A stretch of DNA of 64,000 nucleotides from Bacteroidia bacterium (lineage in GTDB: Bacteria > Bacteroidota > Bacteroidia > Chitinophagales > UBA2359), in the NCBI GenBank assembly GCA_030427245.1, contig JAUHXA010000017.1, forward strand, positions 41,153 through 105,152. The letters run 5' to 3'. Positions within the stretch are counted from its first letter, which is position 1, and every line of letters starts with the position of its first letter. The notes beneath the pieces are model-generated. The model was not told the origin of the DNA, ran no database searches, and was given only the letters and a program-made list of their open reading frames with translations. Below are positions 25,871 through 33,999 of the stretch, one piece after another. A program made the position numbers and the translations under genes.

Positions 25871-28501
25871 GAATCCCCCAATCATTCCTTTCGCCTCTTC
25901 AATCGCCTTGCCAATTCCACTCACATCCTTTCCGCCAGCCGAAGCATAAAACGCCTGACCACCGCCACCACCTTTGATGTTTTTGGCGAGTTGTCGGATG
26001 ATTTTACCAGCGTTTTTGTTGGGGTTATTTTCCGTTGAAGCATCGTCAAAAGCTACGGTCAAATTCGCCTTGCCATCGAGGTTTGCGCCCAAAACGAGGA
26101 ACAAATTCGAGACCTCTTTGCGGAGGTTGAAAGCAATGTGTTTGACCATATCCGCTGTATCAACAGAAATTTCTTGACCAATGAAATTTACGCCTTCAAT
26201 CACTTCAATTTTGGACTTCAACTCATTCTTAATCCCATTCGCCTGAATCTGCTGCATCCGTTCGATTTCTTTCTTCAATTGAGCATTTTCATCTGACAAA
26301 CCTTGCACAACGCCCGCCAAATCTTTTGGTTTTTTGAACATTGCATTGATGGTATTGAAGGCATCGAGTTGTTGGCTAATTGTTTCAAAAGCCTTCACAC
26401 CCGTAATCCCCACCAATCGGCGAACACCCGCCGCCACCGAAGTTTCTTCAATGATTTTGCAGAAGCCTATTTCACCCGTTGCAGCAACATGCGTACCGCC
26501 ACATAATTCTACCGAATAGTCACGGTCAAAGACGATTACCCGCACTTCATCACCATACTTTTCACCAAACAAAGCCATTGCGCCCATATCCATTGCCTCT
26601 TGAATCGGAATGTTTCGCAGTTCTTCCAAAGCAATGTTTTGACGAATTTTTTCATTCACAATGCGCTCAATTTCCTGCAATTCCTCTTTTGTCACCTTTT
26701 CATAGTGGGCAAAATCGAAGCGCAAATATTCATCGCTTACCAACTGTCCTTTCTGCAAAGCGTGTTCGCCCAATACTTTGTGCAAAGCCGCATGAATGAG
26801 GTGAACTGCTGTATGGTTGATGGCGGTTTTGCTGCGTTTGTCTGCACTCACCACTGCTTTCACAGGCATAGTGATGTCTTCGGGCAGTTTTTTGACATAG
26901 TGAACAATCAGGTTGTTTTCTTTCTTGGTATCAAACACAGAGATTTTTTCATCACCAAATTGAAGGTAACCTCGGTCGCCCACTTGACCACCACTTTCGG
27001 CATAAAAAGGCGTTTCGTCCAAGATGATTTGGAAGTAGGATTTTTTCTTTTCCTTTACCTCACGGTATTTGACTACCTGCGAAATGGTTTGCAGGGTATC
27101 ATAACCCACAAACTCATTTTCAACGCCTTCCATCAATTCTGTCCAATCTCCTGTTTCTACCTTTGTAGCTTGTCGGGCACGCTCTTTTTGTGCATCCATT
27201 TCCTCTTTGAAGCCCACTTCATCCACTGTAAGACCTTTTTCGGTCGCCAGCAATCGGGTCAAATCAATAGGAAATCCAAATGTATCCAATAATCTAAAGG
27301 CATCTTCTCCTTTGATAGTCGAAGACAAGGCTTGCTCCAATTCTTCTTCAATTTTAGCAAAACGTTGAAGCCCAGTTTCCAATGTTCGCAAGAAAGCCTT
27401 TTCTTCCTGCAAAATGATTTTCTCCACATATCCTTGCTGTTCCTTCAATTCGGGAAACAATTCTCCAAACTGCTCGACCAATACGCTCACCAAACGGTGC
27501 AAAATCGGCTCTTTCCAATCCAAAAAACTGAAAGCATAACGCACACCACGGCGAAGAATACGGCGAATCACATAACCTGCCCCAGTATTTGAAGGCATTT
27601 GACCATCTACTATCGCAAATGTAATGGCTCTGATGTGGTCTGCAATCACTCGAAGCGCAATGTCAGAAGGTTCACTTTTGCCGTAGGGAACGCCTGTAAT
27701 TTCGCTGATTTGTGCAATGATGGGTGTAAAAACGTCTGTTTCGTAGTTGGATTGTTTGCCTTGAATGACCATGCAAAGGCGCTCAAAACCCATTCCTGTA
27801 TCCACATGACTGTCGGGCAAAGGTTCTAAACTCGTATCTGCTTTTCGATTGAATTGGATAAATACCAAATTCCAAATCTCTACAACCTGCGGGTGGTCAG
27901 CATTTACCAAACTTTTGCCGTCCTTCAATGAACGGTCGGCATCAGAACGAATATCTACATGAATCTCTGAACAAGGACCACAAGGACCCGTATCGCCCAT
28001 TTCCCAAAAATTGTCCTTTTTGGAAGCTTTCAAAATGCGGTCTTCTGCAATGTGTTCTTTCCAGAAGTTGTAAGCATCCGTATCTTCTGGCACATTATCA
28101 GCAGCATCTCCTTCAAAAACAGTGACATACAAGCGGTCTTTGGGAATTTGATAGACCTCTGTTAGCAGTTCCCAGGCCCAAGCTATGGCATCTTTTTTGA
28201 AGTAGTCACCAAACGACCAATTACCAAGCATCTCAAACATGGTGTGGTGATAGGTGTCCACACCCACTTCTTCGAGGTCGTTGTGCTTACCCGAAACCCG
28301 CAGACATTTCTGAGTATCAGCGATACGTGGATTGTCTGGCGTTAAGTTTCCTAAGAAAAAGTCTTTAAACTGATTCATGCCCGCATTGGTGAACATTAGG
28401 GTAGGATCATTTTTAACAACAATCGGTGCTGATTTTACAATCTTATGACTTTTACCTTCAAAGAAATTCAAAAAGGTGTCTCTTATCTCCTTGGATGTCA
28501 T
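25868..28501 (-). CDS. alaS: Alanyl-tRNA synthetase
   Basis: An 877-residue class II synthetase that charges and proofreads tRNA-Ala. The catalytic domain starts with EIRDTFLNFFEGKSHKIVKS and contains FTNAGMNQFKDFFLG. The editing domain has the zinc motif NHTAVHLIHAAL (HxxxH) and CGGTHVAATGEIG (CxxxH). A coiled-coil segment lies near residues 720-750, and the C-terminal DHHA1 domain ends with GGGGGQAFYASAGGKD. Length and motifs are complete. The TAA stop lies in an A-rich dispersed repeat (family D) that also borders another stop at 30747. Confidence 0.98.
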   Translation of the reverse strand: MTSKEIRDTFLNFFEGKSHKIVKSAPIVVKNDPTLMFTNAGMNQFKDFFLGNLTPDNPRIADTQKCLRVSGKHNDLEEVGVDTYHHTMFEMLGNWSFGDYFKKDAIAWAWELLTEVYQIPKDRLYVTVFEGDAADNVPEDTDAYNFWKEHIAEDRILKASKKDNFWEMGDTGPCGPCSEIHVDIRSDADRSLKDGKSLVNADHPQVVEIWNLVFIQFNRKADTSLEPLPDSHVDTGMGFERLCMVIQGKQSNYETDVFTPIIAQISEITGVPYGKSEPSDIALRVIADHIRAITFAIVDGQMPSNTGAGYVIRRILRRGVRYAFSFLDWKEPILHRLVSVLVEQFGELFPELKEQQGYVEKIILQEEKAFLRTLETGLQRFAKIEEELEQALSSTIKGEDAFRLLDTFGFPIDLTRLLATEKGLTVDEVGFKEEMDAQKERARQATKVETGDWTELMEGVENEFVGYDTLQTISQVVKYREVKEKKKSYFQIILDETPFYAESGGQVGDRGYLQFGDEKISVFDTKKENNLIVHYVKKLPEDITMPVKAVVSADKRSKTAINHTAVHLIHAALHKVLGEHALQKGQLVSDEYLRFDFAHYEKVTKEELQEIERIVNEKIRQNIALEELRNIPIQEAMDMGAMALFGEKYGDEVRVIVFDRDYSVELCGGTHVAATGEIGFCKIIEETSVAAGVRRLVGITGVKAFETISQQLDAFNTINAMFKKPKDLAGVVQGLSDENAQLKKEIERMQQIQANGIKNELKSKIEVIEGVNFIGQEISVDTADMVKHIAFNLRKEVSNLFLVLGANLDGKANLTVAFDDASTENNPNKNAGKIIRQLAKNIKGGGGGQAFYASAGGKDVSGIGKAIEEAKGMIGGF

Positions 28502-28630
28502 GCGGATATACGTTTTTTTATTTAAAATTAGAAGTTCAAATAAAGGTTAATAAGCGTTAAATAGCAAAAAAAATGGATGTTAGCTTGCCTAGCTTTGATA
28601 GCTAAAGTTTTAATATTACCAATTGTTTGT

Positions 28631-28638
28631 TATTTTTG
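28631..28638 (+). promoter_or_regulatory. Promoter -7 box (TATTTTTG)
   Basis: A TAnnTTTG match in the divergent alaS / M23 peptidase spacer, 48 bases before the peptidase ATG. No convincing -33 element. Confidence 0.45.
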
Positions 28639-28686
28639 CACTCAAAATCTTTCAAAAGAGATGGCGAAATTACATAATCTCACGCT

Positions 28687-29658
28687 ATGAAAAAAGTAAA
28701 ATACCAATACAATAAACACACCCTTCGATACGAAAAGATTGAAGCTACTTGGCAATCCATTGCCCTTCAAGTTTTTGGTATTCTGTGTGGGGCGGTCGTG
28801 TTTGGTGTTTTTTGTGGAATGATAGCCTTCAAGTTTTTCACTTCTCCTGCCGAACGAGAGCAAGAAGTAAAGATTGAAAAACTCCAAATTAAGGTTGAAA
28901 ACTTCAAACGACAAGTCCAAGAACAAGAAGATGTTTTGGCAGCTTTGCAGGAGAGAGATGAAAGTATTTATCGTACTATTTTTGAAGCAGAACCGATTCC
29001 GATGGCTGTGCGTGAAGCTGGATTTGGAGGCGGTAATCGCTACAAAGATATGGACAACCTACCCAACAGTGATTTGATGAAGAGTACCGCTCAACGCATC
29101 GAAAAAATTCGCAAACAACTCTATATACAATCCAAATCTTACGACGAAATAGCAGAACTCGTCAAAAACAAAGAAGAAATGTTTGCTTCAATTCCTGCTA
29201 TTCAACCTGTATCGAATAAAGAATTGAGAAGAATTGCTTCGGGTTTTGGCATGAGAATGCATCCAATTTATAAAACTCGAAAAATGCACAGCGGTATGGA
29301 CTTTTCTGCTCCAACGGGTGCGCCTGTTTATGCTACGGGGAAAGGAAAAGTGGTGAAAGTGAAAAAATTGAGAAAGGGTTATGGTTATCATGTAGTGATT
29401 GACCACGGCTTTAATTACGAAACACTGTACGCCCACCTCAGCAAAATCAAGGTTCGTACTGGACAACGCATTAAGCGTGGCGACGTGATTGGCTTGGTCG
29501 GAAACACAGGTACTTCTACTGCCCCACACCTACACTACGAAGTCCACAAAAACGGCAAACGCATCAATCCTATCAATTTCTTCTACAATGATTTGAGTCC
29601 AGAGGAGTTTGACAAGGTATTGGAGATTTCAGCGAAGCACATGCAGTCGTTTGATTGA
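28687..29658 (+). CDS. M23-family metallopeptidase
   Basis: A 323-residue membrane-anchored peptidoglycan hydrolase-type protein. One membrane helix lies at about residues 27-50, followed by a coiled coil at about 58-100. The LytM/M23 domain (about 190-310) has the zinc ligands HPIYKTRKMHSGMDFSAP (HxxxD) and HLHYEVHKNGK (HxH), plus the catalytic-histidine segment ETLYAHLSK. All key residues are present, so it is probably active. M23 proteins of this layout cut or regulate peptide crosslinks in cell growth. It is monocistronic, with a strong terminator downstream. Confidence 0.93.
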   Translation: MKKVKYQYNKHTLRYEKIEATWQSIALQVFGILCGAVVFGVFCGMIAFKFFTSPAEREQEVKIEKLQIKVENFKRQVQEQEDVLAALQERDESIYRTIFEAEPIPMAVREAGFGGGNRYKDMDNLPNSDLMKSTAQRIEKIRKQLYIQSKSYDEIAELVKNKEEMFASIPAIQPVSNKELRRIASGFGMRMHPIYKTRKMHSGMDFSAPTGAPVYATGKGKVVKVKKLRKGYGYHVVIDHGFNYETLYAHLSKIKVRTGQRIKRGDVIGLVGNTGTSTAPHLHYEVHKNGKRINPINFFYNDLSPEEFDKVLEISAKHMQSFD

Positions 29659-29682
29659 TGATTTGAATATTTGATAAAAGTG

Positions 29683-29723
29683 AAACGGGCTTAATCTTGA
29701 AGATAGATTAAGCCCGTTTTTTT
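29683..29723. terminator. Strong intrinsic terminator
   Basis: AAACGGGCTTAATCT and AGATTAAGCCCGTTT form a perfect 15-bp stem with a seven-base loop, followed by a T-run. It ends the M23 gene. The A-run on the other side means it can also serve the convergent DUF5777 gene. Confidence 0.9.
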
Positions 29724-29800
29724 GTTTTGCAGACTACAAAAGTTTATAGTCTTTGAGAGGAAGGTAAACGTTTTGAGATACTTATTTCTGAGTATAAAAG

Positions 29801-30706
29801 TTAAAGCTGAATCGGCCTCGAAATATTGAATCCCATACGAAACTCACCATCTCCCCAATTCTTGGTTGTGTAAGGAAGGTATTGATTTTCGATAATGCCA
29901 GGAGAGTTAGAAAAATTAATGAGGAAAACATGACCCCCTGTTTTGATTTCCAGACCTACGCCCAAAGGATTGTAGTATTTGACCAAACTTTCGCCTTCCT
30001 GATTGTTGATATCGTCTCGATAATTGGAGAAAAACTGATAGTAGTCAAAAATCAAGGCAACGTGTTTGCTCAAAGCAAAACGCCCTGCAATGCCCATCGA
30101 AAAATTGTTGTTTTCATCACCCGCCACGACAAAGTTTCGGTGCAAAAAATTGGGCATCAACTGCAATGAAAACTTATCCGAAAACTTTCGTGAAATAATG
30201 GCTTGCACATCATAAGACATTCGGTGAGCAAACTTGTCGAAACTCGTTGCCAAAGAAGGATCCTCCGTAGCTTTCATGTGTGAAACCACTGTGTTGCCAT
30301 ACAATGTCACCGAAAAAGGCATTTTATTATCTACCGTTTGTTGAAGCAATCGGTATTTTACCAATCCATCCACCAACTTTATAGGACCACTAAAACCCTT
30401 GCTTCGCCCCACTCCAATTGTCAAACGATGAGATACACCATATTCAAAAGCAATGCGAACATCCGAAAGATTGTCAAATCCAAAAAAGTTGTTGAAGCCC
30501 CCCAATTCACCTGCCATATCTCCAAAACGGTGGGTAATCAAAATATCCAATTTCCCTTTTTCGACCGTTTCATTGGTATGTGTATGAATCAAGCGAGTGC
30601 CCAAGAAAGTTTCATAAACCAAATTCTCAGATGTTTCTTGTGCTTGAAGGGAAGAAAGCCCAAACACAATGATGAAAAATAAAAACAGTGTATTTTTTTG
30701 TAGCAT
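29801..30706 (-). CDS. DUF5777 family beta-barrel protein
   Basis: A 301-residue outer-membrane protein candidate. The ATG at 30706 gives a signal peptide (MLQKNTLFLFFIIVFGLSSL, cut after AQ). The start of the mature protein, ENLVYETFLGTRLIHTHTNE, and ITHRFGDMAGELGGFNNFFG are hallmarks of DUF5777. Alternating hydrophobic strands fill the rest. In this phylum DUF5777 genes often lie beside a cytochrome c-like or YceI-like gene, as here, where a cytochrome c-like lipoprotein gene ends 41 bases upstream. The role is unknown. Confidence 0.88.
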   Translation of the reverse strand: MLQKNTLFLFFIIVFGLSSLQAQETSENLVYETFLGTRLIHTHTNETVEKGKLDILITHRFGDMAGELGGFNNFFGFDNLSDVRIAFEYGVSHRLTIGVGRSKGFSGPIKLVDGLVKYRLLQQTVDNKMPFSVTLYGNTVVSHMKATEDPSLATSFDKFAHRMSYDVQAIISRKFSDKFSLQLMPNFLHRNFVVAGDENNNFSMGIAGRFALSKHVALIFDYYQFFSNYRDDINNQEGESLVKYYNPLGVGLEIKTGGHVFLINFSNSPGIIENQYLPYTTKNWGDGEFRMGFNISRPIQL

Positions 30707-30707
30707 A

Positions 30708-30749
30708 AATTTTGAGTTTGAATTTGTACTTTGAATTTGGGTTTTCTTA
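30708..30749. repeat. Dispersed A-rich repeat, family D copy 2
   Basis: On the minus strand it reads TAAGAAAACCCAAATTCAAA and then GTACAAATTCAAACTC. It begins exactly with the stop codon of the lipoprotein gene, as copy 1 does with alaS. Confidence 0.55.
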
Positions 30750-31121
30750 GTTATCTTTCGCCCCTTCGTCAATCCATGTTTGAATCAAGGTGATGTCACA
30801 AGGATTTGCAATTTCGGTAGCTCCTTCGGTAGAGCCTATAGAAGGCATATCTCTTAGCACAACCACCCTACTTTTAATTGAGGCTGCTTTCGCTGCAACT
30901 CCTGCATGAGAAGTAAAATCACCATCAGGAGAACCTGTGACATGACAAGCGTTATTGCTGTTAGGAAAATAACAGTAAGTTACCAAAATCGGCTGAATAT
31001 CTTGTGAAAAACTTACCTCTCCACTGATGCCACAAGGTCCTGGCAAAGCAGCTTGATCGTTGGTACAGGCATTCCATAGAAAAAAGCTGCCTATTAGAAC
31101 GATAAAAAATATATGTTTCAT
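30747..31121 (-). CDS. Small lipoprotein with cytochrome c-like domain
   Basis: A 124-residue lipoprotein with signal MKHIFFIVLIGSFFLWNAC. The mature part begins with SFSQDIQPILVTYC, the start of the cytochrome c-like domain found before DUF-type barrels in Bacteroidota. The heme motif is unusual: the first Cys (YC) and the CH of NNACH are separated by nine residues instead of two. Heme binding is therefore uncertain, and it may be a degenerate or expanded CxnCH site. RDMPSIGSTEGATEI, then LIQTWIDEGAKDN, matches the usual ending. It probably forms an operon with the DUF5777 gene. Confidence 0.75.
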   Translation of the reverse strand: MKHIFFIVLIGSFFLWNACTNDQAALPGPCGISGEVSFSQDIQPILVTYCYFPNSNNACHVTGSPDGDFTSHAGVAAKAASIKSRVVVLRDMPSIGSTEGATEIANPCDITLIQTWIDEGAKDN

Positions 31122-31172
31122 ATTATGCCATCTGTTATATAAAAAGAGGAGGAATTATACTTACCAATAGAA

Positions 31173-31254
31173 AGACTTTTGAAGTTTGATATTGAAGGAT
31201 TGAAGAATAATTAAACAAATCCAGTACTTTACCATAGATAAACTTCAAAAGTCT
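31173..31254. repeat. Inverted repeat, family E-like
   Basis: AGACTTTTGAAGTTT at 31173-31187 and AAACTTCAAAAGTCT at 31240-31254 are perfect 15-bp inverted copies, 52 bases apart. They lie between the choice-of-anchor V gene and the lipoprotein gene. Related words (AGACTACAAAAGTTT) are at 29730 and 63110-63142. Confidence 0.6.
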
Positions 31255-31277
31255 ATAATCTTCTGTCTTTTTCAAAA

Positions 31278-32105
31278 CTACTGAACAAACAACTTCGTAC
31301 TACTCACAAACGTTTCCGATTGAAGCAAAATCAAATAAACTCCAGCCGTCAATTCATTTTCTTCTAAGTCAAAACGATGTTGTTGAGCACCCGCATTTTC
31401 TGCTCCTTCAAATAGCACCTTCACCAAACGACCACTCACGTCATAAGCCGAAATCGTCATCAATTCAGTCTGGGGCAATTGGTATCCTATATTGAAGTAG
31501 TTCGTAGCAGGATTGGGAAAAGTTTTCAAACTTAATTTTTCAGCACTGTATTTTTCAATACCAGTGAACAAAGTAGAAAAATTATTAGTGTATATTTTAT
31601 CACCCGAATTAGAACCATTTCCATTAGCTGCATTACCCGAAGCATAGAATGTAACGGATCCTACGTTTTCACTGGGAGCTGTCCACTTGAAGTTAAAAGT
31701 ATTTGAAGAAGGAGCACTTTTGTGGTGAATGTATTGTTTGGTGCTCACTGTACGTACTGCAATATTGGGATCCCCATTTGAATCAAAATTGCCAATGCTG
31801 TTTCCATTTTCATCTAAGGCAATCATTTCAAAGCCAAACTTGTTGCCACTATCATTGACCAAAACGGTCATATCATAAGTAACATCTGCTTCAAAAACAT
31901 CTCCGCCTGAAAAGGAAATATCCAAAGAACCATTTCCTGAGTTTACAGGAGTGTTGTGGCAACCAGCCGCAGAACAAGTTTGTTCACCAGGTGCCCCTGT
32001 TCTACTCAATGGAGGCTGAAAAGCATTCGTATAAACATACGAGTTATTAATTAAAATAGCATACACACAAAGCAATGCCGTTAAGAGTAAAGTTTTTTTC
32101 AACAT
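31278..32105 (-). CDS. Choice-of-anchor V domain protein with T9SS sorting domain
   Basis: A 275-residue secreted protein. After a signal peptide (residues 1-~20) comes GAPGEQTCSAAGCHNTPVNS, the start of the choice-of-anchor V (Reeler-like) domain, which has one Cys-x4-CH element resembling a heme motif. The beta-sandwich covers residues about 35-180. A type A T9SS sorting domain follows (TFPNPATNYFNIGYQLP to the end), so 'anchor V' proteins here use T9SS. Ligand and role are unknown. The two downstream genes (cytochrome c-like lipoprotein and DUF5777) are on the same strand and may be functionally related. Confidence 0.85.
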   Translation of the reverse strand: MLKKTLLLTALLCVYAILINNSYVYTNAFQPPLSRTGAPGEQTCSAAGCHNTPVNSGNGSLDISFSGGDVFEADVTYDMTVLVNDSGNKFGFEMIALDENGNSIGNFDSNGDPNIAVRTVSTKQYIHHKSAPSSNTFNFKWTAPSENVGSVTFYASGNAANGNGSNSGDKIYTNNFSTLFTGIEKYSAEKLSLKTFPNPATNYFNIGYQLPQTELMTISAYDVSGRLVKVLFEGAENAGAQQHRFDLEENELTAGVYLILLQSETFVSSTKLFVQ

Positions 32106-32272
32106 TTTCTAATAAATTTAAAAAAGTAAATAAATCACAAAGAACAGAGAAAAGACAATAGAATAGAGGAGATTGCTGCATCATTCTTGTAATCAGGCAG
32201 ACATTTGTAATGTTTTATATCTACTAAAATAAATATTCTTGCATAAAGGTAGGTTTAAGATGTACAATTACA

Positions 32273-32324
32273 TGATATATGAGATAAGATTTTCAAAATT
32301 AGAAAAATCCTACCTCATATATCA
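32273..32324. repeat. Long hairpin in spacer
   Basis: TGATATATGAGATAAGATTTT pairs almost completely with AAAAATCCTACCTCATATATCA across a short AT-rich loop (about 21-bp arms, two mismatches). It lies between fumC and the choice-of-anchor V gene, both on the minus strand. It could terminate fumC transcription. No other feature is seen in 32106-32391. Confidence 0.55.
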
Positions 32325-32391
32325 AAAATCATCTATCCTAAATATTGTCAAATGGAATCGCTGCCTTTAGAGGAGTTCGTTTGAATTTTTG

Positions 32392-33780
32392 TTATCTACC
32401 AACCATGTCCTCAGGAATCACCCACTCGTCAAACTGTTCGGCGGTTAAAATTCCCAATTTTATAGCTGCTTCCTTCAGGGTTGTACCTTCTTTATAAGCA
32501 GTTTTGGCAATTGTGGCAGCATTGTCGTAGCCGATCTTGGTATTTAAAGCCGTCACGAGCATCAGCGAGTTGTTCAGGTGTCGTTTGATGATTTCGTAAT
32601 TCGGTTCAATGCCCTTTGCACAGTTTTCATTGAAGGAAGCCGAAGCATCTCCCAATAATCTTGCCGACATCAACAAGTTGTAAATCATCATCGGTTTGAA
32701 GACATTCAACTCAAAATGACCCGAACAACCACCCACATTAATCGCCACATCGTTGCCCATTACTTGAGCGCAAACCATCGTCATTGCCTCACATTGAGTA
32801 GGGTTCACCTTACCAGGCATAATCGAAGAACCTGGCTCATTAGCAGGAATCAAAATTTCCCCAATGCCACTTCGAGGCCCAGAAGCCAACATTCGGATGT
32901 CATTGGCGATTTTCATCAAACTAACCGCCAAAGTCTTCAATGCGCCCGACATTTCAACCAACGCATCGTGTGCCGCCAATCCTTCAAATTTGTTTTCACC
33001 CGTTACGAAAGGCAAACCCGACAACTCAGCCATATTTTTAGCTACCGTTTCGGAATAATTAGGAGGCGTATTGATGCCTGTACCAACTGCCGTCCCGCCC
33101 AAAGCCAATTCCGACAAGTGCGCCAAAGCATTGTCAATCGCCCTCAAACCGTGATTCAACTGCGATACATAACCCGAAAATTCCTGTCCCAAAGTCACAG
33201 GCGTTGCGTCCATAAAGTGCGTGCGACCGATTTTTACTACATCCATATAAGCATCGGCTTTCTCTTTCAGAGTGTCTCGGAGTGCCTTTACATTTGGAAT
33301 TGTATTGGAAGTAATCAGTTGATAGGCTGCAATGTGCATTGCCGTAGGAAAAGTATCATTAGAGGATTGTGATTTGTTTACATCGTCATTTGGATGCAAA
33401 ACCTTGTCTTTGTCCGTCAATTCACCGCCATTCAAAACGTGCGCTCGATTCGCTATCACCTCATTGACGTTCATGTTTGTTTGTGTTCCCGAACCTGTTT
33501 GCCAAACCACTAATGGAAATTGGTCATCGAGTTCTCCCACAGAAATCTCGTCACACACTTTCGCAATCAAATCCGCTTTCTCTTGCGAAAATCCCGCACA
33601 TTCTACATTCGTAAAAGCAGCTGCTTTTTTCAGAATCGCATAAGCGTGAATCACTTCAATGGGCATTCTCTGTCCTCCAATTTTGAAATTTTCTACAGAA
33701 CGTTGTGTTTGTGCGCCCCAATATTTATCAGCAGGAACTTCCACATAGCCCAAGCTATCTTTCTCTTTTCGGTATTGCAT
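32392..33780 (-). CDS. fumC: Fumarate hydratase, class II
   Basis: A 462-residue TCA-cycle enzyme that interconverts fumarate and L-malate; it is the iron-independent homotetrameric class. The family signature [16 protein letters not shown] is present, as are [18 protein letters not shown] and [20 protein letters not shown]. Residues [20 protein letters not shown] give the active-site His. Length is normal, and the start at 33780 is the ATG that begins [20 protein letters not shown]. It is monocistronic. Confidence 0.97.
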   Translation of the reverse strand: MQYRKEKDSLGYVEVPADKYWGAQTQRSVENFKIGGQRMPIEVIHAYAILKKAAAFTNVECAGFSQEKADLIAKVCDEISVGELDDQFPLVVWQTGSGTQTNMNVNEVIANRAHVLNGGELTDKDKVLHPNDDVNKSQSSNDTFPTAMHIAAYQLITSNTIPNVKALRDTLKEKADAYMDVVKIGRTHFMDATPVTLGQEFSGYVSQLNHGLRAIDNALAHLSELALGGTAVGTGINTPPNYSETVAKNMAELSGLPFVTGENKFEGLAAHDALVEMSGALKTLAVSLMKIANDIRMLASGPRSGIGEILIPANEPGSSIMPGKVNPTQCEAMTMVCAQVMGNDVAINVGGCSGHFELNVFKPMMIYNLLMSARLLGDASASFNENCAKGIEPNYEIIKRHLNNSLMLVTALNTKIGYDNAATIAKTAYKEGTTLKEAAIKLGILTAEQFDEWVIPEDMVGR

Positions 33781-33839
33781 ATTTTTATTATGTTGTGTTC
33801 GTGTATATGAGTTGATAATTGTGTTTGAGTGTTAAACAA

Positions 33840-33847
33840 CAAAGATA
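33840..33847 (-). promoter_or_regulatory. Promoter -7 box for fumC (TATCTTTG)
   Basis: Read on the minus strand, a TAnnTTTG match about 60 bases before the fumC ATG. The -33 element is not clear. Confidence 0.45.
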
Positions 33848-33961
33848 AGGAAAAGTCAAAATTTGACAGATAAAATTACAACGATTGTTTGTTCAATAGC
33901 GTTATACTCACGCAAAGTAAGAAATCAGTAAAAAGCAATTATTTTCATAGGCGCTTTTCCT

Positions 33962-33969
33962 TTACATTT
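33962..33969 (+). promoter_or_regulatory. Promoter -7 box (TACATTTG)
   Basis: A TAnnTTTG match 31 bases upstream of the TTG at 34000, inside the longer open frame. It supports the later start of the TamB-like protein. Confidence 0.5.
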
Positions 33970-33999
33970 GCCGACATCATTTCATCCTTTAAAATTACT

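Noticed and set aside
26600..27292. A 230-codon plus-strand open frame opposite alaS
   Set aside because: It is a mirror of the alaS codon pattern, rich in Phe/His/Cys, has no family signature and lies wholly inside a certain gene.
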